From Syntrophobacterales bacterium (GTDB taxonomy: Bacteria; Desulfobacterota; Syntrophobacteria; Syntrophobacterales; Thermodesulforhabdaceae), in NCBI GenBank assembly GCA_026417655.1, contig JAOACS010000001.1, positions 21,291-85,290 of the forward strand: DNA of 64,000 nucleotides, given 5' to 3'. Positions 36,210 through 45,238 of this stretch are shown one piece after another. The notes under the pieces were generated by a model that was not told the DNA's origin, made no database searches, and was given only the letters and a program-made list of their open reading frames with translations. The position numbers and the translations under genes were made by a program. Numbering within the stretch: position 1 is the first letter of the stretch; every line of letters starts with the position of its first letter.

Positions 36210-37412
36210 ATGGAAAGTAGAAGGGGTAAAATTTCAAAAGTAAATTGGCAACGGATTCTAATGGCTATTTTCCTTATTTTTGTTTTGTCCTTTGGGTTAA
36301 TTTGGAGTGAAAGGGGAACGGATGCCAAAGATAAGGAACCATACAAAATTGGGGCGATCTTTTCGGTGACAGGTGTAGGATCCTTTCTTGGCGAGCCTGA
36401 AAAGAAGACAGCCCTTATGATCGTGGAAGAGGTAAATAAAAAGGGGGGAATAAACGGTCATCCTGTGGAGCTCATAGTCTATGATGATGAAAGCGATACA
36501 ACCAAGGCGGCTCTTGCTGCCAAAAGGCTTATAAAAAAGGATATGGTTTCAGTCATTGTTGGTCCCACAAGGAGCGGCGAAAGTCTCGCCGTAGTGCCAA
36601 TTGCTGAGGAGGCAAAGATACCTCTTATTTCTTGTGCTGCAAGCTACAAGATTGTTACCCCAGTTAGTGAGAGGCGTTGGATCTTTAAGACCGCCCAATC
36701 TGATCAACATGCCGTAGAGCAAATGTATGAATTCATGAGAAACAAGGGGATTCGCAAGGTGGGGATCTTAAGTGATTCCACAGGCTTTGGTGCAAGCGGT
36801 AGAGAGGAGCTTCTAAGGTATGCTCCCCACTATGGAATCGAAATTGTAGCCGATGAAAGGTATGGACCTAAAGACACTGACTTAACCGCTCAGTTTACAA
36901 AAATTCGTTCTCTTAAGCCCGATGCGATAATAAACTGGTCCATTGGACCCACCCAGATTCTTGCAGTTCAAACCTGGCGAAACCTTGGTATGACCGATAT
37001 ACCACTTTTTCAGAGTCACGGCTTTGGAAGTAGAAAGAATTTAGAGATTCTTGGACAGGCTGCCGAAGGTGTATTACTCCCCATCTCACCGGTTATTATT
37101 GGAAAACTCCTTCCCAACGATCATCCTCAAAAGAAGGTAACCGTCGAATATGCCAATGCCTATGAGACGCTTTACAAAGAGCCGGTTTCAGCCTTTGGTG
37201 GATACGCCTGGGATGCCGTTCAGCTCGCCCTTTCCGCCTTTAAGGCGGTAGGAAATGATCCAGCAAAGATTCGAGATTATTTAGAAGGTTTGAAAAATTT
37301 TGTGGGCCAGAGTGGAGTATTTAACTTCTCTCCAGATGATCATAATGGACTCACGAAGAAAGATTTGATAATGGTTGAAGTTCGTAACGGAGACTGGGTA
37401 TTAGCGAAGTAA
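36210..37412 (+). CDS. Branched-chain-type ABC transporter substrate-binding protein (system 2)
   Basis: A 400-residue periplasmic-binding protein. The N-terminus has basic residues and then a hydrophobic helix (RILMAIFLIFVLSFGLIW) acting as signal. The mature part begins PYKIGAIFSVTGVGSFLGEP and has DDESDTTKAALAAKRLIKKD and GPTRSGESLAVVPIAEEAKI. AGGAGG is 6 nt before the ATG. The Phe-rich leader upstream and paaK downstream suggest an aromatic amino acid or aromatic acid as ligand rather than leucine; this is inference. A hairpin separates it from livH. Confidence 0.9.
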   Translation: MESRRGKISKVNWQRILMAIFLIFVLSFGLIWSERGTDAKDKEPYKIGAIFSVTGVGSFLGEPEKKTALMIVEEVNKKGGINGHPVELIVYDDESDTTKAALAAKRLIKKDMVSVIVGPTRSGESLAVVPIAEEAKIPLISCAASYKIVTPVSERRWIFKTAQSDQHAVEQMYEFMRNKGIRKVGILSDSTGFGASGREELLRYAPHYGIEIVADERYGPKDTDLTAQFTKIRSLKPDAIINWSIGPTQILAVQTWRNLGMTDIPLFQSHGFGSRKNLEILGQAAEGVLLPISPVIIGKLLPNDHPQKKVTVEYANAYETLYKEPVSAFGGYAWDAVQLALSAFKAVGNDPAKIRDYLEGLKNFVGQSGVFNFSPDDHNGLTKKDLIMVEVRNGDWVLAK

Positions 37413-37422
37413 GGTTGAGAGA

Positions 37423-37462
37423 GAAGGACAGAGGATCCTTCGAGATCGGTTCCCTGTCCTTC
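37423..37462 (+). terminator. Intercistronic hairpin after the second SBP gene
   Basis: GAAGGACAG and CTGTCCTTC form a perfect 9-bp stem with a 22-nt loop, 11 nt after the stop. No U-tract follows. The position mirrors the hairpin after the first SBP gene. Confidence 0.6.
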
Positions 37463-37490
37463 CTCATATAATTTAAATTGGCGGGAGAAG

Positions 37491-38363
37491 ATGTCGATTA
37501 TGGAAGAATTCCTTCAGTATCTGATCTCTGGCATAACGGTTGGTATGATCTATGTGCTTGTTGCCCTCGGTTATAACATTATCTACAACGTCACAGAGGT
37601 TATAAATTTTGCTCAAGGTGAGTTTGTAATGCTTGGTGGCCTCTGTGCCGTCTTCTACTATGAGAGTTTGCATCTTCCCCTGTGGGTTGCCTTTTTCATG
37701 TCGATAGGAACTGTTGGTGTGATTGGGCTTATCTTTGAGAAATTCGCTATCCGTTATGCAAGAAGTCAGAGTGTCTTGACACTGATTATAGTTACCATCG
37801 CCTTTTCTATTATACTGAAGGGGTCGGCCATGTTTATTTGGGGGAAGGATCCATATAGCCTTCCGGCCTTTTCCGCCGGCTCACCCTGGATGGTTGCTGG
37901 AGCAGCAGTTCAGAGGCAAAGCCTTTGGATTATGGGGATAAGTTTAGTTATTATCTCGGGGCTTTCCATATTTTTCCATAACTCCTTTTACGGTAAGGCC
38001 ATGTGTGCCTGTGCAGATAACCCCATAGCGGCTAAAATGATGGGAATTCCTGTGAGAAGAATGATCCTTCTTTCTTTTACTCTTAGCGCTGCTTTGGGGG
38101 CAGCAGGGGGTGTAATTATTACTCCACTATCTCTTATGGAGTATGATCGTGGAGCCTTACTTGGACTTAAGGGGTTTAGTGTGGCAGTTCTAGGGGGACT
38201 TGGTAATTTTTGGGGAGCCCTTATGGCGGGTATCTTTATAGGTATTGGGGAATCTTTCTGTGCGGGCTACATATCGTCGGGATATAAGGACGCCGTCGCG
38301 CTGGTGGCACTTTTGATAGTGCTCTTTGTAAGGCCTGAAGGACTCTTGGGTAAGACTAAGTAA
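37491..38363 (+). CDS. livH: Branched-chain-type ABC transporter permease LivH (system 2)
   Basis: A 290-residue permease with about eight helices. Marks are SGITVGMIYVLVALGYNIIY, VINFAQGEFVMLGGL (Gln where system 1 has His), and LGLKGFSVAVLGGLGNFWGA. GGGAG lies just before the ATG; a second ATG three codons in is also possible. Confidence 0.92.
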   Translation: MSIMEEFLQYLISGITVGMIYVLVALGYNIIYNVTEVINFAQGEFVMLGGLCAVFYYESLHLPLWVAFFMSIGTVGVIGLIFEKFAIRYARSQSVLTLIIVTIAFSIILKGSAMFIWGKDPYSLPAFSAGSPWMVAGAAVQRQSLWIMGISLVIISGLSIFFHNSFYGKAMCACADNPIAAKMMGIPVRRMILLSFTLSAALGAAGGVIITPLSLMEYDRGALLGLKGFSVAVLGGLGNFWGALMAGIFIGIGESFCAGYISSGYKDAVALVALLIVLFVRPEGLLGKTK

Positions 38364-38393
38364 ACAACATGTCTCTTAAGGAAAGTAGATAAG

Positions 38394-39359
38394 ATGAATA
38401 GGAAGAATCTACCTGGATTTCTAGTTTTTCTGGTCTGTATTGGACTTTTTCCTGTCTTCGCAACTAGAATTTCTGCTATCCAACATTACTTAGATGTTAT
38501 GATCTTTGGTGGAATTTTTGGAATTGTGGCCATAGGGCTTTCTCTTCTTATGGGTTATGCAGGACAAATCTCCCTTGCTCATGCTGCCTTTATGGGGATT
38601 GGAGCCTACTCTTCAGGAATTCTTACCACCCATTTTAATTTCTCTCCCGTTCCTGCTCTTTTTCTTGGACTTCTGATAACGGCAATCATAGCCTTTTCCG
38701 TTGGAGTTCCCAGTCTTCGGCTTAAAGGACATTATTTGGCAATGGCCACCCTTGGGTTCGGTGTTATAGTCCACATCATATTTAGCGAGGAAGTCAATTG
38801 GACAGGGGGACCATCAGGTCTTGTGGGTATACCGGGTTTTGGTCTAGGGGATTGGAAATTGAAATCTACTCTTCAATGGTATTACTTCGTGTGGCTGTGG
38901 GTAGCTGTTTCTATTTTGATTGCTCTTAATTTGGTAAATTCCCGTATAGGCAGAGCATTTCGGGCTATTCATGAGGATGAGAAGGCGGCAGAGGCCATGG
39001 GGGTTCCCACAGCTCGATATAAGGTTCAGATATTCGTTGTAAGTGCAGCGATGGCGGCCTTTGCAGGAAGCCTTTATGCCCACTATGTGGAGTTTATTAA
39101 CCCGGGGTCCTTCGATCTCGTATGGTCGATAAGATTTATACTTATGGTTATGGTTGGAGGTATCCAAAGTATATGGGGTTCGCTTCTGGGGAGTCTGTTT
39201 TTAACCTTTCTTAGTAATGAATGGCTTCAGGTTTTTGCTGAGCTAGAGATTCTTATATATGGCATAATCTTATTTATAATTTCACTTTTCTTTCCCGATG
39301 GTCTATTTCCTGTTATCTTTCGTTTCTTAGCTCAACAGTTGGAGAGAAGGTATGAATGA
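38394..39359 (+). CDS. livM: Branched-chain-type ABC transporter permease LivM (system 2)
   Basis: A 321-residue permease. Marks are VAIGLSLLMGYAGQISLAHA, LKGHYLAMATLGFGVIVHII, and the C-terminal coupling region MVGGIQSIWGSLLGSLFL. It overlaps livG by 8 nt. Confidence 0.92.
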   Translation: MNRKNLPGFLVFLVCIGLFPVFATRISAIQHYLDVMIFGGIFGIVAIGLSLLMGYAGQISLAHAAFMGIGAYSSGILTTHFNFSPVPALFLGLLITAIIAFSVGVPSLRLKGHYLAMATLGFGVIVHIIFSEEVNWTGGPSGLVGIPGFGLGDWKLKSTLQWYYFVWLWVAVSILIALNLVNSRIGRAFRAIHEDEKAAEAMGVPTARYKVQIFVVSAAMAAFAGSLYAHYVEFINPGSFDLVWSIRFILMVMVGGIQSIWGSLLGSLFLTFLSNEWLQVFAELEILIYGIILFIISLFFPDGLFPVIFRFLAQQLERRYE

Positions 39360-40131
39360 AGCTTCTGAAATCCCCATATTGGAAATCAGAGAACTAGGAA
39401 AGAGCTTCGGAGGCGTTGAGGCGCTCCACGATATAACTTTTTCCGTCCCTTCGGGAGTTATCCAATCCATAATTGGACCAAACGGTGCGGGAAAAACCAC
39501 TCTTCTTAACTGCGTAAGTGGCATTATAAAACCTTCCCATGGAAAGATTTATTTTCTTGGTAAACCTATTGAAAATCTTCCCCCCCACAGGATAGCTACC
39601 CTTGGAATTTCTCGGACCTTCCAGCATGTGGCTCTCTTTAAAAGAATGACTGTCATAGAGAATGTAGCTATTGGTAGACACTCTAAAACGAGGTCGGGAT
39701 TCTTGGCTTGCACATTACGCCTCTCATCTATGAGGCGGGAGGAGAGGGATATATTTACCAAGGCCGAAGAATGGCTCGAGTTTGTAGGACTTTCTGATGA
39801 AATGTGGAAGGAGGCAGGATCTCTTCCTCTTGGAAAACAAAAGCTTTTGGAAGTCGCTAGAGCCCTTGCAGCGGAACCACGTTTACTTCTTCTTGACGAA
39901 CCTGCTGGAGGCCTGAACACTTCAGAAACAGAACAATTTGGTGATCTTATCGAAAGAATTCGAAATCTTGGTATTACGATCCTCCTAATAGAACACGATA
40001 TGAACCTTGTTATGGAAAAGTCGGACTATGTCGTAGTTCTACACTATGGTAAATTGCTTGCCACAGGAACACCTCGGGAGATTAAAAGAAATCCTCAAGT
40101 AATAGAGGTTTATCTGGGAAAAGAGGAATGA
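39352..40131 (+). CDS. livG: Branched-chain-type ABC transporter ATPase LivG (system 2)
   Basis: A 259-residue ABC ATPase with Walker A GPNGAGKTTLLN, SRTFQHVALFKRMTVIENV, a signature region LPLGKQKLLEVARALA and Walker B LLLLDEPAGGLNTSET, ending TPREIKRNPQVIEVYLG. The signature lacks the usual SGG/SYG Ser and has PLGKQ, as in some LivG proteins. It overlaps livF by 4 nt. Confidence 0.93.
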   Translation: MNEASEIPILEIRELGKSFGGVEALHDITFSVPSGVIQSIIGPNGAGKTTLLNCVSGIIKPSHGKIYFLGKPIENLPPHRIATLGISRTFQHVALFKRMTVIENVAIGRHSKTRSGFLACTLRLSSMRREERDIFTKAEEWLEFVGLSDEMWKEAGSLPLGKQKLLEVARALAAEPRLLLLDEPAGGLNTSETEQFGDLIERIRNLGITILLIEHDMNLVMEKSDYVVVLHYGKLLATGTPREIKRNPQVIEVYLGKEE

Positions 40132-40868
40132 GGGGAATGCTAACGGTAAAGAGTGTTCATGCCTATTACGGTGGGATCCATGCTTTGAAGGGTGTTTCTC
40201 TTCACGTTGCAGAAGGAGAGATTGTAACGCTTGTTGGAGCCAATGGAGCTGGAAAAACTACGATGGTAAGGGTCATTTGTGGGCTTCTCAAACCTTCTAA
40301 GGGATCAATCGTATTTGAGGGTCATAATTTGCTTTCGCTTTCTACAGAAAAAATAATAGAGCTTGGAATTGGACTGGTCCCAGAGGGTCGAGAGATCTTT
40401 TCAACCCTTTCTGTTGAAACCAATCTTGAAATGGGAGCCTTTCTTAAAAGAAAGGATCGAGCCTTTGTTGAAACTATGAAGGAACTAATGTTTTCTCGAT
40501 TTCCTGTCCTTAAAAAGAAGAGAAAACAACGAGCCGGCACAATGAGTGGAGGTGAGCAGCAAATGCTTGCCATAGCGAGAGCTCTCATGAGTCAGCCAAG
40601 ATTTCTGATCCTTGATGAACCTTCCTTAGGCCTCGCACCCCTTATTGTAAAAGAGATCTTTTCAATTATTGAAGAACTTAGAGCTGAAGGAAAAACCATA
40701 CTTCTTATAGAACAGAACGCTAAGGCTGCCCTTAAAATTGCCGACAGGGGTTATGTTTTCGAGACTGGGAAGGTTGTCTTGGAGGGAATAGGTGGGGAGC
40801 TATTGGAGCATAGAGAGGTCCAACGGGCTTATCTAGGTCGTGGAACCACAAAAATATGGGAGGCTTAA
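40128..40868 (+). CDS. livF: Branched-chain-type ABC transporter ATPase LivF (system 2)
   Basis: A 246-residue ABC ATPase with Walker A GANGAGKTTMV, signature MSGGEQQMLAIARALM, Walker B FLILDEPSLGLAPLIV, and the family end VQRAYLGRG. The paaK gene follows after 3 nt. Confidence 0.93.
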   Translation: MRGMLTVKSVHAYYGGIHALKGVSLHVAEGEIVTLVGANGAGKTTMVRVICGLLKPSKGSIVFEGHNLLSLSTEKIIELGIGLVPEGREIFSTLSVETNLEMGAFLKRKDRAFVETMKELMFSRFPVLKKKRKQRAGTMSGGEQQMLAIARALMSQPRFLILDEPSLGLAPLIVKEIFSIIEELRAEGKTILLIEQNAKAALKIADRGYVFETGKVVLEGIGGELLEHREVQRAYLGRGTTKIWEA

Positions 40869-40871
40869 AAC

Positions 40872-42194
40872 GTGCATTATGATTATAGAATTTGGGATCC
40901 GGAAAAGGAATGTATGGATAGGGAGGAGCTTAGGCAGTTACAGCTCGAAAGACTTCAGGCTACGTTAAATCGAGTCTATAAGAACGTATCCTTTTACCGA
41001 AGGCGTTTTAAATCTATAGGTTTCGTCCCAGAAGAGGATCTCACAGATATTGAAGATCTTAAAAAACTTCCCTTTACAACTAGCGAAGATATAAGCGACA
41101 GCTATCCCTATGAGATGTTTGCTGTTCCTCTTAGAGAGATAGTCCGTATTCACTCCTCCTCCGGAACCATGACAAATCCGCGGGTTGTGGGTTACACGAG
41201 ACAGGATCTAAAAATCTGGAGCCGTTTAGTTGCCAGGATACTAACTGCTGCGGGGGTAACTGCCGATGATGTTATTCAGGTAACCTTTGGATATGGGCTT
41301 CTTACAGGGGGGCTTGGGATCCATTACGGTGCCGAGCTCATAGGAGCGTCGGTCCTTCCCACTTCGACGGGTCGCACAGAAAGACAAATTCACATCATGA
41401 GGGATTTTAGAACCACAATCCTAGTATCAACACCATCCTACGCCTTGGTGATAGCTGACCGGATGGAGGCCCTGGGAGTTGATCCTAAGGCTCTATCCCT
41501 TAGACATGTTGTCTGTGGAGGGGAACCCTGGACGGAGGAGATGCGTCGCGAGATTGAGGATAGGCTCTTTGTCACAGCGACCGATAACTATGGTGTGAGC
41601 GAAGTTATGGGACCGGGAGTGGCCGGAGAGTGTCTGGAAAAAGCGGGTATGCATGTCCAGGAAGATCATTTTATAGTTGAAGTGGTAGACCCCGCTACGG
41701 GAGAAACGTTACCGCCGGGCTCTACTGGGGAATTGGTTATTACGACCCTTACGAAAGAGGCATTTCCGGTAGTTAGATACCGGACGGGCGATCTATGTAG
41801 TATTATAGAAACTCCCTGTGCCTGCGGGCGAACTACTGTGAGAATTAGTCGAATAGGTGGACGAAGCGACGACGTTGTAGTAATAAAGGGCATAAATATT
41901 GTGCCTAAACGAATAGGAGAGGTGCTTGAGAGGATTAAGGGCACTAGCCCTCCCTATCAACTTGTGGCCCTTCGGGAAGGTCATGAAGATCACCTAGAAA
42001 TTCGGATTGGAATTACAGAAGAGTTTTTCTTCGATAAGATGAGAGATCAGAAGACTTTGGTGGATGAGATGCGACAGAAGGTTGCAAACTTTATAGGTAT
42101 TACCCCAAGGATTCGGCTTGTCGAATTAAACTCTCTCAGAAGGGACCTCCATGGTAACGTGATACTTTTTGTGGACGAAAGAACTACTTCTTAG
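40872..42194 (+). CDS. paaK: Phenylacetate-CoA ligase (PaaK family)
   Basis: A 440-residue adenylate-forming enzyme that joins phenylacetate (or another aryl acid) to CoA with ATP. Marks are FYRRRFKSIGF, the AMP-binding loop HSSSGTMTNPRVVGYT, YGVSEVMGPGVAGEC, the hinge RYRTGDLCSI and the C-terminal RISRIGGRSDDVVVIKGINI. The start is GTG with GGGAGG 8 nt upstream. In anaerobes such ligases often take up aryl acids formed from phenylalanine, and the location at the end of a transporter operon under a Phe-rich leader fits this. The stop lies 2 nt from the convergent L,D-transpeptidase stop. Confidence 0.92.
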   Translation: MHYDYRIWDPEKECMDREELRQLQLERLQATLNRVYKNVSFYRRRFKSIGFVPEEDLTDIEDLKKLPFTTSEDISDSYPYEMFAVPLREIVRIHSSSGTMTNPRVVGYTRQDLKIWSRLVARILTAAGVTADDVIQVTFGYGLLTGGLGIHYGAELIGASVLPTSTGRTERQIHIMRDFRTTILVSTPSYALVIADRMEALGVDPKALSLRHVVCGGEPWTEEMRREIEDRLFVTATDNYGVSEVMGPGVAGECLEKAGMHVQEDHFIVEVVDPATGETLPPGSTGELVITTLTKEAFPVVRYRTGDLCSIIETPCACGRTTVRISRIGGRSDDVVVIKGINIVPKRIGEVLERIKGTSPPYQLVALREGHEDHLEIRIGITEEFFFDKMRDQKTLVDEMRQKVANFIGITPRIRLVELNSLRRDLHGNVILFVDERTTS

Positions 42195-42196
42195 TT

Positions 42197-43963
42197 TCAG
42201 ACTCCCTGATCCCCTTTTACATAGAAAAATCCCTTAAAACCGTTGGTTTGTGACCAGGCGTAGGGATCCCCACCGAACTCCAATAGACCATCCTCCGCTA
42301 CTGATACTGGAAAATAAGTTACGACAATAGGAATAGGACGTTCCAAGGTGATATATGTCTGATCAGGCCTTTTAAGATAGGTTTCTATCTGTTCCGCTCT
42401 CCTAGGATTGTCCCTTTGAAGGATCTCTTTTGCTAAATCCAAGGCTTTCTCTACGCGGATGCAGCCATGAGATATAGCTCTGGAGGCCCTTTTGAAGAGG
42501 TGCTGCTCAGGGGTATCGTGGAGGTAAAACCCATAGGGATTGTCGAACAAAAACTTAACCTTACCCAAGGGGTTTTTACCGCCAGGAAGTTGGTAAAGCC
42601 TTGGTTCACCCCATGAGTATGTAGAATCGAGTGTTCGAAATCCTCGCTTCTGAAAATAAAATTCATCGTTTGCAGCTTCTTTGCCCAATTCTATTCTTAT
42701 TCTCTCGGGAACATACCATCTGGGATTAAGGACTACGGATTTTATTTCACTTATAAGAGGTAGGGTGTTATTCCACTTTATTATTTTGTCTTTCAGTCTC
42801 ATTTCTTTTCCATCTGCTCGACCGACAATCACCTTATGTCTCGATACCAACCTTCCGCCTTCATAATATTCAAGAGAGAATGTGGGGATATTTACCCATA
42901 TAAAATTAGAGTAAATTCTTATCGGCATTTCAGCGATGCCTTCTAAAGATAACCGAATCCAATCGGCTTTCTGAGAGTAGGGAAGGTTCATTTTTTCAAT
43001 GGTTTTTGACCCCAGGGTCCCGTTGGGAGTTACAAAATGAGCTCTCTGGAAGGCAATAATGGCCTCCTTTGTTCTCTCATCTAGAATTCCCGTTGGAGAT
43101 CCATCGAGATAGCCTTCCTGGATAAGTCTTTTTTGAATTGTTACAATGGAGGGATTGCGGGGTTCCGATTTAGATCTTTCGGAAAGGCTTACTGTAATTT
43201 GGGATGAATCGGCGAGTTTTTCGTATTTTGGTAAAGCCTCTCTGAGAGCTCTGTATACCTGGAGTTGATTCAATCCATCATACTTTAGGAAATTTACCAT
43301 GGTGGTTTCATTGTCAACAAAATATACCCAAGAAAAGCCGTGATAGGGGGTTTTCTTTTTAAGGAGATTTATAAGAGAGGCTGTAAATAGAGAATCCAGT
43401 TCCACTCCTTTCTCTGCAAGGTGTTCGTAGGCCTTCTTTTGACGAGTCGCCCACTGGATTACCGCATGCTCTAGATCCCTTTCCAGTGATTCCTCCGACA
43501 CAAAAAAGGCTTTATCTGGGTCGCGATGGGCGCACAGGGTTACCACATCGGGATTTACGCCAGATGGGTATTGGGCAAAAAGATCCTGTCTCGCATTTTC
43601 CAAGTCCCTCATCAGTTGTTCAACCTGTTCACGATTAGGTAGATCCCTGTAAAATTCCCTGATGATGGCTTTCATGGAAGACTTGGGTTTGAAGCCTTCG
43701 TCAACGAATAGGAGATTGGCCGATGTTATTTTGTAAACAGTTTTTAGGTCGCTCAGTTCAGATCCCTGAAGTCTTTTGGTGATGAACCCCTGTAACCACT
43801 CTGTCCATGGTTCTTTGTAGTAGGATAAGATCGCTCTGGCTGTTATCAGCTCAGGTTTGGCTAGATCCTTCAAGGGGATACACCATGAGGCATTACCTAC
43901 TTTAGGATTCAAACTAAAGATGGTGAAAATGACAATTCCAATTGTAGAAGCGATCCGATTCAC
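42197..43963 (-). CDS. YcbB/LdtD-like L,D-transpeptidase
   Basis: A 588-residue exported enzyme that forms 3-3 cross-links in peptidoglycan. It has a signal peptide (MNRIASTIGIVIFTIFSLNP), a large N-terminal domain, a peptidoglycan-binding domain (about 295-350: IQKRLIQEGYLDGSPTGILD, then AIIAFQRAH) and a C-terminal YkuD catalytic domain. The catalytic motif HDTPEQHLF and SRAISHGCIRVEKALDLAKE contains the active Cys in SHGCIR. A Cys-rich mini-protein gene lies 60 nt upstream on the same strand. Confidence 0.93.
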   Translation of the reverse strand: MNRIASTIGIVIFTIFSLNPKVGNASWCIPLKDLAKPELITARAILSYYKEPWTEWLQGFITKRLQGSELSDLKTVYKITSANLLFVDEGFKPKSSMKAIIREFYRDLPNREQVEQLMRDLENARQDLFAQYPSGVNPDVVTLCAHRDPDKAFFVSEESLERDLEHAVIQWATRQKKAYEHLAEKGVELDSLFTASLINLLKKKTPYHGFSWVYFVDNETTMVNFLKYDGLNQLQVYRALREALPKYEKLADSSQITVSLSERSKSEPRNPSIVTIQKRLIQEGYLDGSPTGILDERTKEAIIAFQRAHFVTPNGTLGSKTIEKMNLPYSQKADWIRLSLEGIAEMPIRIYSNFIWVNIPTFSLEYYEGGRLVSRHKVIVGRADGKEMRLKDKIIKWNNTLPLISEIKSVVLNPRWYVPERIRIELGKEAANDEFYFQKRGFRTLDSTYSWGEPRLYQLPGGKNPLGKVKFLFDNPYGFYLHDTPEQHLFKRASRAISHGCIRVEKALDLAKEILQRDNPRRAEQIETYLKRPDQTYITLERPIPIVVTYFPVSVAEDGLLEFGGDPYAWSQTNGFKGFFYVKGDQGV

Positions 43964-44023
43964 TGCTCCTTATCTCCCTCTTCTTTTATTTTTTATTTCC
44001 TTCATTTAAGGTGAACCATGCTG

Positions 44024-44242
44024 CTATCTGTTTATCAACTCGTAGAGCTCAACCTGCTCTTTCATATTAAGTTTCTTCTCCTCGCATCTTTTTCCTTTAC
44101 CCTTGTGGCGGCACAGGTTACAACGACTTTCTGCACACATTTGACAAAAGTAACAATCGGCACAGTTATGTTTCCTCCTAAGGTTGTTTTTCCCGGAAAA
44201 GGGATCATATATGAAAAATCCGTCCTTATATACCCTAAACAT
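44024..44242 (-). CDS. Cys-rich mini-protein
   Basis: A 72-residue protein with seven Cys spaced as C-x2-C-x2-C-x2-C-x4-C-x2-C-x8-C within CADCYFCQMCAESRCNLC and the following KGKRC. This suggests zinc or Fe-S binding. The start FRVYKDGFFIYDPFSGKN and the end MKEQVELYEL flank the Cys core. GGAGG is 6 nt before the ATG. No family name is known to me. A 204-nt frame and a 282-nt frame on other registers overlap it but lack its Cys regularity. Confidence 0.65.
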   Translation of the reverse strand: MFRVYKDGFFIYDPFSGKNNLRRKHNCADCYFCQMCAESRCNLCRHKGKGKRCEEKKLNMKEQVELYELINR

Positions 44243-44431
44243 CCCTTCCTCCCCATGCTTTTCATTTCAAGTTTTTTTGCCTTTTGCCTGGAAATTTAAT
44301 ATAGAAACTTTGCTTTACTTTCACAAGTCAAAGAAGAGGCTTGAAAGGATCCATATAATATTTATAGTTGAGAAGTAGCTAAAGCTTAGGGGTATTTGAA
44401 GGTAATTTTGATAACAGCAAGGAGGAACGCA

Positions 44432-44590
44432 ATGGATCGTTACGTTTGCTCGATTTGTGGTTATGTTTATGATCCTGCTAAAGGAGATCCCGATAGAGGT
44501 ATCCCCCCAGGAACACCCTTTGAAAAGCTTCCGGATGATTGGACCTGTCCTGTCTGTGGAGCTAGCAAGAGTGATTTTGAAAAGGAATAG
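44432..44590 (+). CDS. Rubredoxin
   Basis: A 52-residue rubredoxin with both CxxCG knuckles: [20 protein letters not shown] and [14 protein letters not shown], binding one iron by four Cys. It transfers single electrons, commonly to rubrerythrin or oxygen reductases in anaerobes. AAGGAGG is 6 nt before the ATG. A hairpin terminator and a rubrerythrin-like gene follow, pointing to an oxidative-stress role. Confidence 0.97.
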   Translation: MDRYVCSICGYVYDPAKGDPDRGIPPGTPFEKLPDDWTCPVCGASKSDFEKE

Positions 44591-44602
44591 GTATCGAGAG
44601 AT

Positions 44603-44627
44603 AAGGGGCGTCAATATGACGCCCCTT
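44603..44627 (+). terminator. Hairpin after rubredoxin gene
   Basis: AAGGGGCGTCA and TGACGCCCCTT form a perfect 11-bp stem with a 3-nt loop. The following tract (TGATTAGG) is poor in T, so termination may be partial, leaving the rubrerythrin-like gene partly cotranscribed. Confidence 0.65.
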
Positions 44628-44669
44628 TGATTAGGAACTGTTTCAAATGTATAGAAATGGAGGTAGTCA

Positions 44670-45167
44670 ATGCTTTTTGGATTCAATGCAGCAGAGGTCT
44701 TTGAGATCGCTATAAATATCGAGGAAAATGGTAAGACCTTCTATACTCGGGCATCCCAGATGGTAGACGATCCCGATGTAAGAACACTTTTCCAGGAACT
44801 TGCTAAAGAGGAGGAAGTCCATAAGGCTCGATTTGCGGAGCTTAAAAAACTTCTTCCGCCTCAGGCTCAAATACCAACCGTGCCAGATCCATCGAATGAG
44901 TTGGATCAGTATATTAAGATGATGGCGAAGGAACATATTTTTAGCAGTGCTTCTGGAGTTGAGCAGGAGATAAAAAAGATTTCCTCCGTTCAAGATGCCC
45001 TAAGGCTTGCTATCCAATTTGAAAAGGATTCGGTTCTTTTCTTCGTTAGCATGAAGGAGGCGACAGACGACACGAGAGGCCGGGAGATGATAGACCTTTT
45101 GATAAAGGAAGAACAGGAGCATGTAAAAAGGCTATCCCTTGCCCTTAGAAGGGTTGTGAAAGAGTAG
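44670..45167 (+). CDS. Rubrerythrin-like ferritin-fold diiron protein
   Basis: A 165-residue four-helix protein. Diiron ligand candidates are E in IAINIEENGKTFY, the pair in ELAKEEEVHKARF, E in AIQFEKDSVLFF and EEQEHVKRL near the end, which matches the ferritin-like ExxH pattern. It lacks the C-terminal rubredoxin domain of true rubrerythrin; a separate rubredoxin is encoded just upstream. It probably reduces peroxide or binds iron. Confidence 0.82.
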   Translation: MLFGFNAAEVFEIAINIEENGKTFYTRASQMVDDPDVRTLFQELAKEEEVHKARFAELKKLLPPQAQIPTVPDPSNELDQYIKMMAKEHIFSSASGVEQEIKKISSVQDALRLAIQFEKDSVLFFVSMKEATDDTRGREMIDLLIKEEQEHVKRLSLALRRVVKE

Positions 45168-45185
45168 GTGAAAAGGATAAGTTAC

Positions 45186-45210
45186 AGCGGACGCTTTCAA
45201 TGTGTCCGCT
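45186..45210 (+). terminator. Hairpin between rubrerythrin-like and glutaredoxin genes
   Basis: AGCGGAC and GTCCGCT form a 7-bp stem with an 11-nt loop. It has no U-tract, so its effect on transcription is uncertain. Confidence 0.4.
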
Positions 45211-45238
45211 TATCTCTAAGAAGAGGAGACAATGGGCT

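Noticed and set aside
44018..44378. Overlapping frames on both strands around the Cys-rich mini-protein (44018-44299, 44062-44265, 44184-44378)
   Set aside because: Only the frame 44024-44242 on the minus strand has a well-placed ribosome site and regular Cys spacing; the others look like shadows.
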